This document shows, piece after piece, positions 16,117 through 25,464 of a stretch of DNA of 64,000 nucleotides. The notes below the pieces were generated by a model. The model searched no databases. It was not told the origin of the DNA and worked only from the letters and a program-made list of their open reading frames with translations. Source of the DNA: MED660 sp002691025 (lineage in GTDB: Bacteria > Myxococcota_A > UBA9160 > UBA4427); contig NHDZ02000034.1 of NCBI GenBank assembly GCA_002170485.2, forward strand, positions 1-64,000, written 5' to 3'. A program made the position numbers and the translations under genes. The number at the start of each line of letters is the position of its first letter. Position 1 is the stretch's first letter.

Positions 16117-16701
16117 CTACGCCAAGAAAAGACGAACGGCCACGAAGACCATGCCTACCACGCAGGCCAGCAAAGTACCCAATTCATTGTTCGCATCGTA
16201 CCGCTGAAGCTGCCATGTCCGATCTTCCGCCAGTTGGTCCAGAATCTCCGCCTCCGGTCTCCAGGCCGGAAAACGGGGCCACAGTGCGGGGACGTTCTCA
16301 TGATAGTGCCGGTAGATATCGCCGTAACGCAAACCCAGCCGCTCGGATTCGGTGCGCTCCTTGCGCGGAAAATAGACGAAGCCGAACCATGAGCCGAAAG
16401 CCACCAAACCCAGCAGGCCGACCCAGCCACCCAGCATCAAGGAAAACCCGCACCCCACCCAGAGGGTTCCGAGGTAGAGCGGATTCCGGACATACGCATA
16501 GGGGCCATGGATGGCCAGACGTTCCGTCTTGACCAGATAGCCGACACCCCAGGCCCGGACCGAGAGTCCGACCACGATCAGCAAGATGCCCAACCAGAAT
16601 GGACCGGGAGTCGGAGAAGCCAGCCACCACAAAAGGGCGCCCGCCACGTAGAGAGGAGCAAGGCGTACACTCAGGTTCTTGAGCCGGATGGGGTTCCGCA
16701 T
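16117..16701 (-). CDS. Isoprenylcysteine carboxyl methyltransferase-like membrane protein
   Basis: 194 residues, four to five hydrophobic segments. The motif GPYAYVRNPLYLG (residues 66-78) and a later ER-RYGDIYRHYHENVP block are shared by bacterial ICMT/PEMT-like (isoprenylcysteine/phospholipid) methyltransferases that bind SAM at the membrane face. A further hydrophobic helix ends the protein (ACVVGMVFVAVRLFL). Bacterial substrates of this family are mostly unknown; phospholipid or lipid headgroup methylation is a guess. Paired with the kinase gene. Confidence 0.75.
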   Translation of the reverse strand: MRNPIRLKNLSVRLAPLYVAGALLWWLASPTPGPFWLGILLIVVGLSVRAWGVGYLVKTERLAIHGPYAYVRNPLYLGTLWVGCGFSLMLGGWVGLLGLVAFGSWFGFVYFPRKERTESERLGLRYGDIYRHYHENVPALWPRFPAWRPEAEILDQLAEDRTWQLQRYDANNELGTLLACVVGMVFVAVRLFLA

Positions 16702-16751
16702 GAGCGAACCCTATCAGGCTGCCCCATCATGGCCAAGCGGGCCCCCTATTC

Positions 16752-17051
16752 TTACTTCTTCTTGGGGAGGGCACCGACCATGCGCCAGAGTTCAGTCCGG
16801 AGCCGTTCCTTGAACTCGGGGTCTGCCTGGATGTGCGTCCAGTCGGTTTCTAGAAATTCCTGGAGCTCCGCCGGGTCAATCGCCTCTACGGCGGCATCCA
16901 TCTCGAGCCGAGTCCAGGAAGCCGGACTGGCCCCTCGCTCTGGCTGCGGTTCGGAGTAGTCCCCATCGCGGCTTCGCTCTTTGATCGGCTTTGCCCGATT
17001 GGCCTTCACGCTCGATAGATCGCCCGAACTCTTGACTGTCACGACGCGCAT
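16752..17051 (-). CDS. Small hypothetical protein
   Basis: 99 residues, no family recognised. The first half is polar and probably disordered (KANRAKPIKERSRDGDYSEP). The second half is helical and acidic, ending LRTELWRMVGALPKKK. GGGGGG touches the ATG at 17051, so the GTG at 17042 (about 9 bases further on) may be the true start. It lies 233 bases after the sigma-factor gene and 50 before the methyltransferase-like gene. An anti-sigma or accessory role is possible, but no anti-sigma motif is seen. Confidence 0.5.
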   Translation of the reverse strand: MRVVTVKSSGDLSSVKANRAKPIKERSRDGDYSEPQPERGASPASWTRLEMDAAVEAIDPAELQEFLETDWTHIQADPEFKERLRTELWRMVGALPKKK

Positions 17052-17284
17052 CCCCCCCGGAACGCTTGGAAAACCAGACTCGCAGTGAGCCTAGAACACT
17101 TCTGCTGACCCGAAGAATAGACTCAACGAGCCCCGGGCGCAGCGAGGACCACCAGAGTCCTCTCACAGCATGTGGCCATGGAACCGGAAACATGTCACAA
17201 AAAAATGTTGTCCCGGCGGATTCCAACCGAACCGACGCAAATCGAGGTCAAGTCCCTACACAATCACGGAGCCTTCGGATCCAA

Positions 17285-17866
17285 TCAGTGCTCGAGAACG
17301 GTCTTCAGACCCGGTGTTCCGTGGCTGATGACACGACGCATCCGATACAAATTGGCCTTGATGGCGTCTTCGGATTTGCCGAGTTGCTTCGCAATCAGTC
17401 GGATGGGCTGCTGGCACCGATGCTTCAAGTGGAAGATTTCCCGCTGAGTCTCGGTGAATTCGTGATCGATCACGTCCTGGCAACGATGCAAGACGCGGCG
17501 GGCCTCAATGGACTGCTCGGCACCGACTTCGTGACCTTCCACGTCCAGCGCACCTCCCTCTTCAAGAGGCTCAAGCAGAAGGCGCGGTCGGCGGAACCGG
17601 CGATTCACCTTGTTGCGTGTGATCCCGAAGATCCAGACCAACAAGGAAGACTGACCCTGATACGAAGGCAAAGCAGTCAGCAAGGTCATGAAGACCTCCT
17701 GTGCCACGTCTTCTGCCTCTGCTTTATCGCGAAGGCGTTTGAGGGCGAAGCGGTAAACCCGGTTGAAGTACGCGTCGTAGAGCTGGTTGAAATCGCTCTG
17801 ACTTCCGGACAGGATCTGGTCAACCAGTTCGCGATCCGAAGCCCACGTCTTGGGGGAAGCTGACAT
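17285..17866 (-). CDS. ECF-type RNA polymerase sigma factor
   Basis: 193 residues from ATG 17866 (MSASPKTWASDREL), with GAGG 7 bases upstream. Region 2 is clear (FNQLYDAYFNRVYRFALKRL, DAEDVAQEVFMTLL-like stretch), and region 4 carries an HTH (RQIFHLKHRCQQPIRLIAKQLGKSEDAIKANLYRMRRVI-like segment). An acidic linker joins them. No transmembrane anti-sigma factor follows, which is unusual for this family. The 437-base upstream region is AT-rich and probably holds its promoter. Confidence 0.88.
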   Translation of the reverse strand: MSASPKTWASDRELVDQILSGSQSDFNQLYDAYFNRVYRFALKRLRDKAEAEDVAQEVFMTLLTALPSYQGQSSLLVWIFGITRNKVNRRFRRPRLLLEPLEEGGALDVEGHEVGAEQSIEARRVLHRCQDVIDHEFTETQREIFHLKHRCQQPIRLIAKQLGKSEDAIKANLYRMRRVISHGTPGLKTVLEH

Positions 17867-18303
17867 CAATAACCTCGCTTTTTCGCCTTCAGCGAGGAAT
17901 CGCGATCGCGGCCCCTGGATCCCCAATGGGTTTCCGGGGCCGCTTTCGAGAAATAGAACTCAGGCACACAGACCAAACGACGCTTCATCTCCCTGTGAGA
18001 TCCCGTGTCCCTGAACACCGGTTCTCAGATGAAGCTCCCTGCGCGTCTCGTTCTATTCCCTCTCCTTCTTCGCTATCTGGCTAACTTTTCAAGAGTATTC
18101 GGTGATCTTGGTCTGGTAACAAAGCAAGTTGCATGCCAGAAGACCTGAGAGCCATAGTGAGGGCACAAGAGGTCTAAAGTAAAGAAAAATCCGTAAAAAT
18201 TCGGGATTATTGGTTGCTTTTCAGACCCGAATGAAGGAAGGAACTTTCCCGTTATCGGAAAAGCAATTCTTAACATTCTAAGGGTATGAAGAGAACTGCA
18301 TAC
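17867..18303. other. 437-base AT-rich intergenic region upstream of the sigma factor
   Basis: No gene is supported. From about 18060 to 18300 the base composition drops well below the surroundings, with A/T runs such as AAAGAAAAATCCGTAAAAATTC near 18180-18202. A 6-bp hairpin, GGTATG/CATACC (18283-18304), overlaps the stop of the lipoprotein gene and could end that transcript. The rest is the upstream region of the sigma gene. Confidence 0.5.
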
Positions 18304-18828
18304 CTAGATTTTTCCGGGAACAACCCACCAACGACCGGCCGCAAATTCCCACCGATCGGTCCGGACCAGATGAGTGGACCAGAAGCGCAGTGGCTTGGCG
18401 TTCTCTCCCCGGAAGTAAACGCGAATGTCCACGCGATTGGGACCCGTTCGGGTCATCGCTTCCAAGCGAACTGCGGTGGGCCGATTGTATTCAAAATTGG
18501 CTCGAACCAGGGATTCGGCCATGGCCGCGTAATAGTCGGAAAAAGACTCCTGGGAGCGAAAGAATTCCCGAAGAGCTGGATCTTCGTAGGTGGCCAGGCT
18601 GTTGAAACGACGCGCCGTCACGCGGTCGTAGAAGATCTTGGAGAGAGGCACCAGAATCGTAAAGTCGGCCGCCCCACCCCGATTCACTGAATTCGGATTG
18701 AAGCCCTCGTACTGAGCCTGCTTCCCCCAATTTCCAGCGGACCAGGAAGCACAACCCAGAAGCAAGGATAGGATCATCAGCGCGCTTCCAGCACGGCCCC
18801 GACCCGACGCCCTCGTCTTCCGGCCCAT
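18304..18828 (-). CDS. Small predicted lipoprotein
   Basis: 174 residues from ATG 18828, which overlaps the ppdK stop (TGATG). A basic N-terminus and hydrophobic stretch end in the lipobox LLLGC (C26). The mature part (ADFTILVPLSKIFYDRVTARRFNSL... VDIRVYFRGENAKPLRFW...) looks like a small alpha/beta domain with two halves of equal length. I do not recognise the family. Its coupling to the cytosolic enzyme PPDK is odd and may be only positional. Confidence 0.68.
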   Translation of the reverse strand: MGRKTRASGRGRAGSALMILSLLLGCASWSAGNWGKQAQYEGFNPNSVNRGGAADFTILVPLSKIFYDRVTARRFNSLATYEDPALREFFRSQESFSDYYAAMAESLVRANFEYNRPTAVRLEAMTRTGPNRVDIRVYFRGENAKPLRFWSTHLVRTDRWEFAAGRWWVVPGKI

Positions 18829-21599
18829 CAACCCGCCCCTTCCATCGCAACCGCTTGCGCGGCCGCCAGACGGGCCACGGGCACGCGATAGGGAGAACAA
18901 GAAACGTAGTCGATTCCAACGGCCGCAAAGAATCGGATGCTCTGGGGGTCGCCCGCATGCTCACCACACACGCCCACCTTCAGCCGAGGCCGCGTCGTCC
19001 TACCCCGCTCCGTTCCCATCCGGACAAGCTGGCCGATCCCGTCTTCATCAATGGAGACGAAGGGATCATCCTCCAGAACACCCTGTTCCACATAGCTTGG
19101 CAGGAAACTCCCCGCATCATCTCGGGAGAGTGCGTATCCCATCTGGGTCAGGTCGTTGGTCCCGAATGAAAAGAAATCAGCATGCTCTGCGATCACGTCT
19201 GCGGTCAGAGCGGCACGCGGCACCTCGATCATGGTGCCGACACTGGGGCGCACACGTGAATCCGGATAACAGCTCCGAACCTGGGAAATAACCTGCTTGA
19301 TTTCCTCCCGCAGCAAGGAGAGTTCACCCGCATGGGTGACCAGCGGGACCATGATCTCGGGCCTCACCTTCACTCCCTCCGCACTGATCTCACACGCGGC
19401 TTCGACGATGGCTTGAACCTGCATCCGGTAGATCTCAGGGAAGGTCACGCCAAGTCGACAACCTCGATGGCCCAACATGGGGTTGAACTCGTGCAGCGAC
19501 TCCAACTTGGCCCTCAATTCCGCCACCGAAAGGCCAAGCGCCTCAGCCACAACAAGAATTTCATCATCCTGATGGGGCAGGAATTCGTGGAGGGGCGGAT
19601 CCAGGAGACGCACCGTGACAGGGAGCCCGTCCATTGCCCGGAAAAGGCCCTTGAAATCCTGCCTTTGCATGGGCAGCAGCTTCGCAAGAGCGGTCTGCCT
19701 GGATGCGGAATCGTGGGCCAGGATCATTTCGCGAACGGCCAGAATCCGCTCCGGATCAAAAAACATATGCTCTGTTCGGCAGAGCCCGATCCCCTCGGCA
19801 CCAAACCGACGCGCCATTTCCGCATCTTCGGGGGTATCCGCATTGGTTCGAACCTTGAGGCGCCGAATCCGATCCGACCACTTCATCAGTTCTTCAAAGG
19901 ATTCACCCAGCTCGGGCACCACGGTGGGGAGTTCGCCCAGGATGACATCGCCCGTCGACCCGTCCACCGTAAGCCAATCCCCCGCTCGAACGACCTTGTC
20001 GCCCACACGCATCTCTCCGGCCGCGTAGTCGATGGCCAGAACGCCGCAACCGGCCACGCAACACTTCCCCATACCCCGAGCCACGACGGCCGCATGGGAT
20101 GTCATCCCGCCCCGAGCGGTCAGCACACCCTGGGCGGCGTGCATTCCCAGGATGTCTTCAGGCGAGGTCTCCGCCCGAACCAGCACCACATGCTCGCCTG
20201 CCTTGGCGCGAGCTTCAGCCTCTTCGGCTGAAAAAACCACGCGACCGACCGCCGCGCCGGGTGAGGCGGGCAGACCTGTGGCCAGCACCTCCAAGGGCGC
20301 GCTCCGGTCCAGTGCCGGATGGAGCAACTGATCCAACGCCGATGCATCCACTCGCATGACGGCATCCTTGCGCGTGATCAAGCCTTCCTTGGCCATATCC
20401 ACCGCAATCTGGACGGCCGCCTGGGTGGTGCGCTTTCCATTGCGGGTCTGGAGCAGCCAGAGCCTGCCCTGCTCCACCGTGAACTCGATGTCCTGCATGT
20501 CGCGATAGTGCTTCTCCAGGCGTCGGTAGATCTTCTCCAACTCCTTGTAGACATCAGGCATCGTGTCCGAAAGAACCGGCAGCTCTGCGGTTTCCGCAGT
20601 TCGACTGGCATCGTTGATGGGCTGCGGTGTCCTTACGCCGGCCACGACATCTTCGCCCTGGGCATTCTCCAGGTATTCGCCGTAGAAATCATTTTCTCCC
20701 GTCGAGGGATTTCGGGTAAAGGCCACGCCGGTCGCACAACCCTCTCCCATATTTCCGAAAACCATCGATTGGACGTTCACCGCCGTACCCAGGGAGTTCT
20801 CGATCCCATGCAGCTTTCGATAGGCGATGGCCCGAGCGTTGTCCCACGAATCAAAAACAGCCTCAATCGCGCCCCAAAGCTGCTCTTCGGCCGACTGGGG
20901 AAAAGGAGCACCGGTCTCCTGCTCGATCAATTGCAGGTACTCTTGGACGATCCCTCTCCAATCGGCTCCTTCGAGTTCCGTATCGAGAGTCACTCCTCGT
21001 GAAAGCTTGGCGTGCTCCAGGCGGTACTCGAACCGATCCAACGGAACATCGAGAACCACATCGGCGTACATCTGGATGAACCGGCGATAGCTATCGAACG
21101 CAAAGCGCTCGCCGGCTTCTCGAGCCAACCCCTCCACCGTCACCCCATTGAGGCCCAGGTTCAGGATCGTATCCATCATGCCCGGCATGGAAACCGGCGC
21201 GCCCGAACGGACCGAAACCAGCAAGGGCTTCTCCGGGTCTCCGAATTTCCGACCGCGTATCTGTTCGACATTGGCCAGAGCGGTCAAGACGTCCGCCCGG
21301 ACGGCCGCGGGCAGCTTCCCCTTCTTCTTGCGGTATTCCCCGCAGACCAGGGTGGAAATCGTGAAACCGGGAGGAACGGGAATGCCCAGATTGGTCATCT
21401 CCGCGAGGTTCGCGCCCTTCCCACCGAGCAGTTCCCGCAAGGTGCTATTGCCGTCCGCTCTTCCGTCACCGAAAGAAAAGACCCGTCGATCGGTTTCTCC
21501 CGCCGAAGCCGCCTTGCGTGAAGCGGAGCGCTTCTTCTGACTGCGAGGGGCGGCCGCTTTGCCACCCTTTTTCTTGCTCGCTTTCCGAGCCGGGCTCAT
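18828..21599 (-). CDS. ppdK: Pyruvate, phosphate dikinase
   Basis: 923 residues. Interconverts pyruvate, ATP and Pi with PEP, AMP and PPi. Domains in order: ATP-grasp nucleotide binding (GGKGANLAEM, SVRSGAPVSMPGMMDTILNLG), phosphohistidine swivel domain with H502 in GGMTSHAAVVARG, and C-terminal PEP/pyruvate TIM barrel (GIGLCRTEHMFF, TMIEVPRAAL, CGEHAGDP). A Lys/Ala/Ser-rich tail of about 36 residues, absent from most homologues, precedes the first domain. The ATG overlaps the glyS stop (ATGA). With korAB nearby it fits C3/TCA metabolism. Confidence 0.96.
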   Translation of the reverse strand: MSPARKASKKKGGKAAAPRSQKKRSASRKAASAGETDRRVFSFGDGRADGNSTLRELLGGKGANLAEMTNLGIPVPPGFTISTLVCGEYRKKKGKLPAAVRADVLTALANVEQIRGRKFGDPEKPLLVSVRSGAPVSMPGMMDTILNLGLNGVTVEGLAREAGERFAFDSYRRFIQMYADVVLDVPLDRFEYRLEHAKLSRGVTLDTELEGADWRGIVQEYLQLIEQETGAPFPQSAEEQLWGAIEAVFDSWDNARAIAYRKLHGIENSLGTAVNVQSMVFGNMGEGCATGVAFTRNPSTGENDFYGEYLENAQGEDVVAGVRTPQPINDASRTAETAELPVLSDTMPDVYKELEKIYRRLEKHYRDMQDIEFTVEQGRLWLLQTRNGKRTTQAAVQIAVDMAKEGLITRKDAVMRVDASALDQLLHPALDRSAPLEVLATGLPASPGAAVGRVVFSAEEAEARAKAGEHVVLVRAETSPEDILGMHAAQGVLTARGGMTSHAAVVARGMGKCCVAGCGVLAIDYAAGEMRVGDKVVRAGDWLTVDGSTGDVILGELPTVVPELGESFEELMKWSDRIRRLKVRTNADTPEDAEMARRFGAEGIGLCRTEHMFFDPERILAVREMILAHDSASRQTALAKLLPMQRQDFKGLFRAMDGLPVTVRLLDPPLHEFLPHQDDEILVVAEALGLSVAELRAKLESLHEFNPMLGHRGCRLGVTFPEIYRMQVQAIVEAACEISAEGVKVRPEIMVPLVTHAGELSLLREEIKQVISQVRSCYPDSRVRPSVGTMIEVPRAALTADVIAEHADFFSFGTNDLTQMGYALSRDDAGSFLPSYVEQGVLEDDPFVSIDEDGIGQLVRMGTERGRTTRPRLKVGVCGEHAGDPQSIRFFAAVGIDYVSCSPYRVPVARLAAAQAVAMEGAG

Positions 21600-22974
21600 A
21601 GAGCCACTCCCACGCGATCCCGAATCCAGGCCCCCAGGCCTTCTGCAGAAACGCGATCTTGACTCATGTCATCGCGGTTTCGGACCGTCACCTGTCCGTC
21701 CTCGAGTGAATCGAAATCGAACGTCACGCAATACGGCGTGCCGATTTCATCCTGACGACGATAACGCCGGCCGATATTCCCGGCCTCGTCGTAGAAAGCA
21801 TTGACGTAGCGCGAAAGCTCGGAATGGAGAGCTCGAGCGGGCTCGGAGAGTTTCTTCGAAAGAGGCAGCACCGCGACCTTCACAGGAGCCAGAGCCGGGG
21901 CGATCCGCAGTACGGTTCGGGTCTCGCCGCCTTCAAGAGCTTCCTCCGTATATCCGTTCACGAGCAGAGCCAGGCATGTCCGATCCACACCCATGGAGGT
22001 TTCGATCACCATGGGGGTAAACCGCTCCTTGGTCTCCTCATCGGTGACAATCAGATCCTTGCCCGAGAACTCGCTGTGCCTCGACAGATCCCAATCCCCT
22101 CGATCGTGAACCCCCTCGATCTCCTGCCAGCCGAACGGAAAGCGGAACTCGACGTCTTCCGCCGCATTGGCGTAGTGGGCCAATTCATCAGAAGCATGCG
22201 GGCGCATACGGATGTTGGAATCGTCGAAACCGATATCCCGATGAAACCGGACCCTCTCCTCGCGCCACGCCTGGAACCAACTCTCGCGATCCGTGGGATG
22301 GCAGAAGAACTCCATCTCAGCTTGTTCGAACTCACGCGAACGAAACGTGAAATTACGGGGCGTGATCTCGTTTCGAAAGGCTTTGCCGGTTTGAGCGATT
22401 CCAAAGGGGATCTTCTGACGCGAAGACTCCCTGACCCGCTTGAAGTCCGTAAAGATCGGCTGGCAGGTTTCNGGCCGGAGAAACGCNACCGNGCGNCCNT
22501 CCGCNGAAGCCCCGACNTCGGTCTGCAGCATGAGNTTGAAATCNCGCGCTTCCGTGAANTCNCAGGNTCNNNCNGCANCCTTCTTCTTGGACTCGCAGAN
22601 CAGGNNTCNTCNGGAANCTGNTCCGCNCGANANCGCTTTTTNCANNNNCGNCAGTCCACCATCGGATCNCTGAAATGCTCCACGTGACCGGAGGCTTCCC
22701 AGACGCGAGCATGGCTGATGATGGCACTGTCGATCCCCACCACGTCCGTGCGCTCTCGCACCATCCGCTGCCACCAGGCCGCCTTCAGGTTGTTCTTGAG
22801 TTCAACGCCAAGCGGACCGTAGTCCCAGAAGCCGTTGATGCCCCCNTACACCTCGCTGGAGGGAAAAATGAACCCTCGGCTGGCACAAAAAGAGACCAGT
22901 GTGTCCATGGAGAGGGAATGGCGATCCTCCTCCCCTTGAAGGCTCTGGGAATCGTTGCTGGGTTGATCAGACAT
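21596..22974 (-). CDS. glyS: Glycyl-tRNA synthetase, single-chain type (frame broken in an N-rich block)
   Basis: Class II synthetase of the homodimeric type. The 5' part (from ATG 22974) reads FIFPSSEV, WDYGPLGVELKNNLK, WEASGHVEHF and DPMVD. The 3' part reads ETCQPIFTDFKRV, FRNEITPRNF, EQAEMEFF, ETSMGVDRT and the anticodon-binding domain. The two parts are in different frames, switching at about 22600-22625, inside a block with many N bases. Total length (1379 nt) is one base short of a codon multiple, so a lost base in the consensus is far more likely than a real frameshift. Confidence 0.9.
22472..22668. other. N-rich low-quality block within glyS
   Basis: About 40 undetermined bases are scattered over roughly 200 positions. 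Despite the Ns, residues around the zinc-binding segment and FTEA-DF can be placed in two frames, which locates the lost base. Similar but sparser Ns recur at 23-26, 38.5-42, 46-50 and 53-58 kb. Confidence 0.9.
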
Positions 22975-23091
22975 ATCGGGCTTTCCTACTCACTCGGCCT
23001 TGGACAGCGGCATCGTGTCCAGGCCTTCATTGAATTGGGGATTGAGAGGACGATACGGCCTCGTGGATCGGAACAAGGCGGGAGTATCCTC

Positions 23092-23883
23092 TTAAGCTGT
23101 TGCTGGTGTCAAGCGACCCCCGTTCAGGCTCGCCTCGAGAAAAGGTTCGCTTTTCAACTCGAACCCAACATGGAATCTCTGGAATCGGAAGAGGATCTGC
23201 CGCGCCTCGGCCAAAGCCTGGCCGCTGAGGCCCAATCGCGGCAAACGCTCAAGATCGTAGACGAGAGCCTGCCTGAGCACACGCAANGTACCGAGATGTA
23301 CGGGAAGCACACCAGAACCGGCCTCGAGACTGTGGGCGGCACAAAGAATCCCACCATCGGGCACACTGAAACCGAGCCGAGTGCCTCCAGGCGTCTCCCC
23401 GCACCGAACACAGCGCTCCAACTCCGGCTGAAGCCCGAGGGCCGAGAAGGCTCTGAGTTCCATGAAACTTCTCAGGCGATCGTCCGGCTCGACCTCCCCG
23501 ATCGACTGCAGGGCCGACAGGGCAAATTCGAAGATCTGGGCCATTTCAGGGCCCGCACCCTCTTCCGGCGCCATCCGGTCAAGCAGCTCCACCAGATAGC
23601 TGGCCAATGCGTAGCGGCCCACGCACTGCCGAAGCGGAAGAAAAGGGGCCCGCAGAACCGCCTGCTCCAGAAAGCCCAGACTGCTTCGTCGCTTTTTCGA
23701 GATGCGAACGAAGAGGTGATTGAAGAGATCCAAGGAACCCGGAAAACGACGACGACTCTTCCGCGCATGCTTGGCAATGACCGTCTGCCGGCCTCTATCC
23801 GGGGTCAAGAGGTGCGCAATCACGTCCGCCTCGCCGTACTCGACGGCTCTCAGAACGATCGCTTCCCCCTCCANACTGGCCAT
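23092..23883 (-). CDS. recO: DNA repair protein RecO
   Basis: 263 residues. An N-terminal OB fold (EAIVLRAVEYGEADVIAHLLTP, a typical RecO opening) is followed by helices and a zinc-site remnant with CVRCG and a later single Cys (GGILCAAHS). RecO loads RecA with RecR and anneals strands in gap repair. One N falls in codon 4 and one near residue 205; neither breaks the frame. The gene lies between the RodZ-like gene and glyS, a common order in deltaproteobacteria. Confidence 0.92.
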   Translation of the reverse strand: MASXEGEAIVLRAVEYGEADVIAHLLTPDRGRQTVIAKHARKSRRRFPGSLDLFNHLFVRISKKRRSSLGFLEQAVLRAPFLPLRQCVGRYALASYLVELLDRMAPEEGAGPEMAQIFEFALSALQSIGEVEPDDRLRSFMELRAFSALGLQPELERCVRCGETPGGTRLGFSVPDGGILCAAHSLEAGSGVLPVHLGXLRVLRQALVYDLERLPRLGLSGQALAEARQILFRFQRFHVGFELKSEPFLEASLNGGRLTPATA

Positions 23884-23926
23884 GAATGCAGTCTAGGCCC
23901 TTGNGANACTTCCGGCCGAAAAGACT

Positions 23927-24508
23927 TCAATTCCGNTCGATTTGATCGGGAGTCNACCGAACCGGGCTGGCTTCCTGGCCCGCAGCCAGGGCCGCTTCCG
24001 CCAAGTCACGAACCGGATCCTGGCGCCGCACCACTTCAGCCCTTTCGATGGGTGTCGGCAAGGCCCTGCGCAGGGACCATTCGCGAAGGCTGAGAACCGC
24101 CAGCACCAGGGCCAGCACCAAGGCGAAGCCGATGAACGCGCGCGAAGCTCGAGGGGTCAACCGGAACCCGGGGCGCCCGTCCGAGGCCGGNTCGGGCAAC
24201 ATCCGAGCCACCGTGACATCAGGATCCAACCCGAGCCCGATCCCTACAGTCCGAACGAAACCCCGNACGAAGCCATCGGGCTGATCGTCAAATCGACCGG
24301 CTTCCAGCCGCTCAAGAGAACGCATGGGGATCCGGGTCAGACTCGCCAGTTCCTCCATCGAGATGCCACGCAACTCGCGCTGACCTCTCAGATAGGCGCC
24401 AATGGATCCNNGGGCTTCATCCAAACCGGGTCGATCCGCCGAAACATCGCCTTCCCCTCTGAAATCGAGGTCCGGCTGCGAATCTCCTGGCTGTCGAACT
24501 TCACTCAA
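23927..24508 (-). CDS. RodZ-like HTH membrane protein
   Basis: 193 residues. After a polar start, an HTH_25-type helix-turn-helix is clear (GAYLRGQRELRGISMEELASLTRIPMRSLERLEAG). It is followed by a single transmembrane segment (IGFALVLALVLAVLSL, about residue 127-142) and a short tail. The layout matches RodZ, which links MreB to the envelope, but the usual periplasmic DUF4115 domain is missing, so it is a short form. Ns affect four codons. It sits between a TPR lipoprotein and recO. Confidence 0.75.
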   Translation of the reverse strand: MSEVRQPGDSQPDLDFRGEGDVSADRPGLDEAXGSIGAYLRGQRELRGISMEELASLTRIPMRSLERLEAGRFDDQPDGFXRGFVRTVGIGLGLDPDVTVARMLPXPASDGRPGFRLTPRASRAFIGFALVLALVLAVLSLREWSLRRALPTPIERAEVVRRQDPVRDLAEAALAAGQEASPVRXTPDQIXRN

Positions 24509-24576
24509 AATGGCTGCTCCTGGTTCCCGCCCCCCCTCTCGGGCGGGATGAAACCGGCGGTTCGGTCAGCCAGAGT

Positions 24577-25404
24577 CTACCTGAGTAGTTCGAGATACGA
24601 CTGCGACTGCTCTCCCCATTCTCCGTAGGGAGAACGCTTCAGGGCGATATCAAAATAGGAGATCGCCTTTTCCCGTTGGCCCATGGAGACATAGATCTCG
24701 GCCATATGGAAATTGGCCTCGGCGATGGCTTCCGAAGGCATCCGGTTGGACTCCGCCGCGAGTTCATAGTGGCGAATGGCGGCCAACCAACGCTGCTCGG
24801 TCTGATCCAGCATCCCCAGATTCAGGTGAGCCGGTGCGTAACGAGGATGGAATTCGAGCGCCTCTTCGAAACTCCCTCTCGCCAGCCCCAATCGTCCGAG
24901 TTTGTAATGGGCCCAGCCCAGGTTGGTCAGAGCTCTCCAGGGGGTCGAAAACGTCGGATCCTCCAGCAGTTGCTGGCACTCCACAGCGGCCTGCTCGTAC
25001 TCTCCCAATTGGATATAGAGAACAGAGAGGTTCAGCCGGGTCTCCTGGTGGTTGTAATCCTGGGAGTCTTCATTGAGCTCGAGCGAAAGCATCAGATTCG
25101 ACTTGGCTTCCTGCAACATGCCCTTCCGGCGGTAGGCCTCTCCCAAAGACAGGTAGGTGATCGGATCCTTCGGGTTCCGGGTCGCCGCCTCATTGAGCTT
25201 CCGAATCGCCATGGCGGTTCGTCCCTGGTAGAGAAGATCAATTCCCACATCGCGCACGGAAGCGGCAAGTCGCTTCTCGTCGGGTACGTAGGGTTGAGGT
25301 CCCGTATGGGTGCAACCAAGGCCCAAGGTCGCCAGCAGGAGCACCAGAAGCCCCCTTGAGGCCCTATTGAACCGCTTTGTACTCAATCTCATCATCTGAT
25401 CCAT
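24577..25404 (-). CDS. TPR lipoprotein of the PilF/Tgl type
   Basis: 275 residues from ATG 25404 (MDQMMRLSTK), with GGAGGGG about 8 bases upstream. A lipobox, LGLGC (C31), is followed by about six TPR units (for example AMAIRKLNEAATRNPKDPITYLSLGEAYRRKG and ARGSFEEALEFHPRYAPAHLNLG). PilF/PilW/Tgl lipoproteins assemble the PilQ secretin of type IV pili. With a pil cluster 10 kb away this role is plausible, but other TPR lipoproteins look alike. Confidence 0.75.
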   Translation of the reverse strand: MDQMMRLSTKRFNRASRGLLVLLLATLGLGCTHTGPQPYVPDEKRLAASVRDVGIDLLYQGRTAMAIRKLNEAATRNPKDPITYLSLGEAYRRKGMLQEAKSNLMLSLELNEDSQDYNHQETRLNLSVLYIQLGEYEQAAVECQQLLEDPTFSTPWRALTNLGWAHYKLGRLGLARGSFEEALEFHPRYAPAHLNLGMLDQTEQRWLAAIRHYELAAESNRMPSEAIAEANFHMAEIYVSMGQREKAISYFDIALKRSPYGEWGEQSQSYLELLR

Positions 25405-25464
25405 GCCGATTCCCCTCCGAATCCGCTCCACCGGCCAAAATGCCCCGCGGGTATCCTCTGTGTC

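Noticed and set aside
18073..18276. 67-codon minus-strand frame in the AT-rich region
   Set aside because: No ribosome-binding site or recognisable family; composition is that of intergenic DNA.
22051..22974. Programmed frameshift in glyS
   Set aside because: The shift lies among dozens of Ns and has no slippery motif that could be read with certainty.
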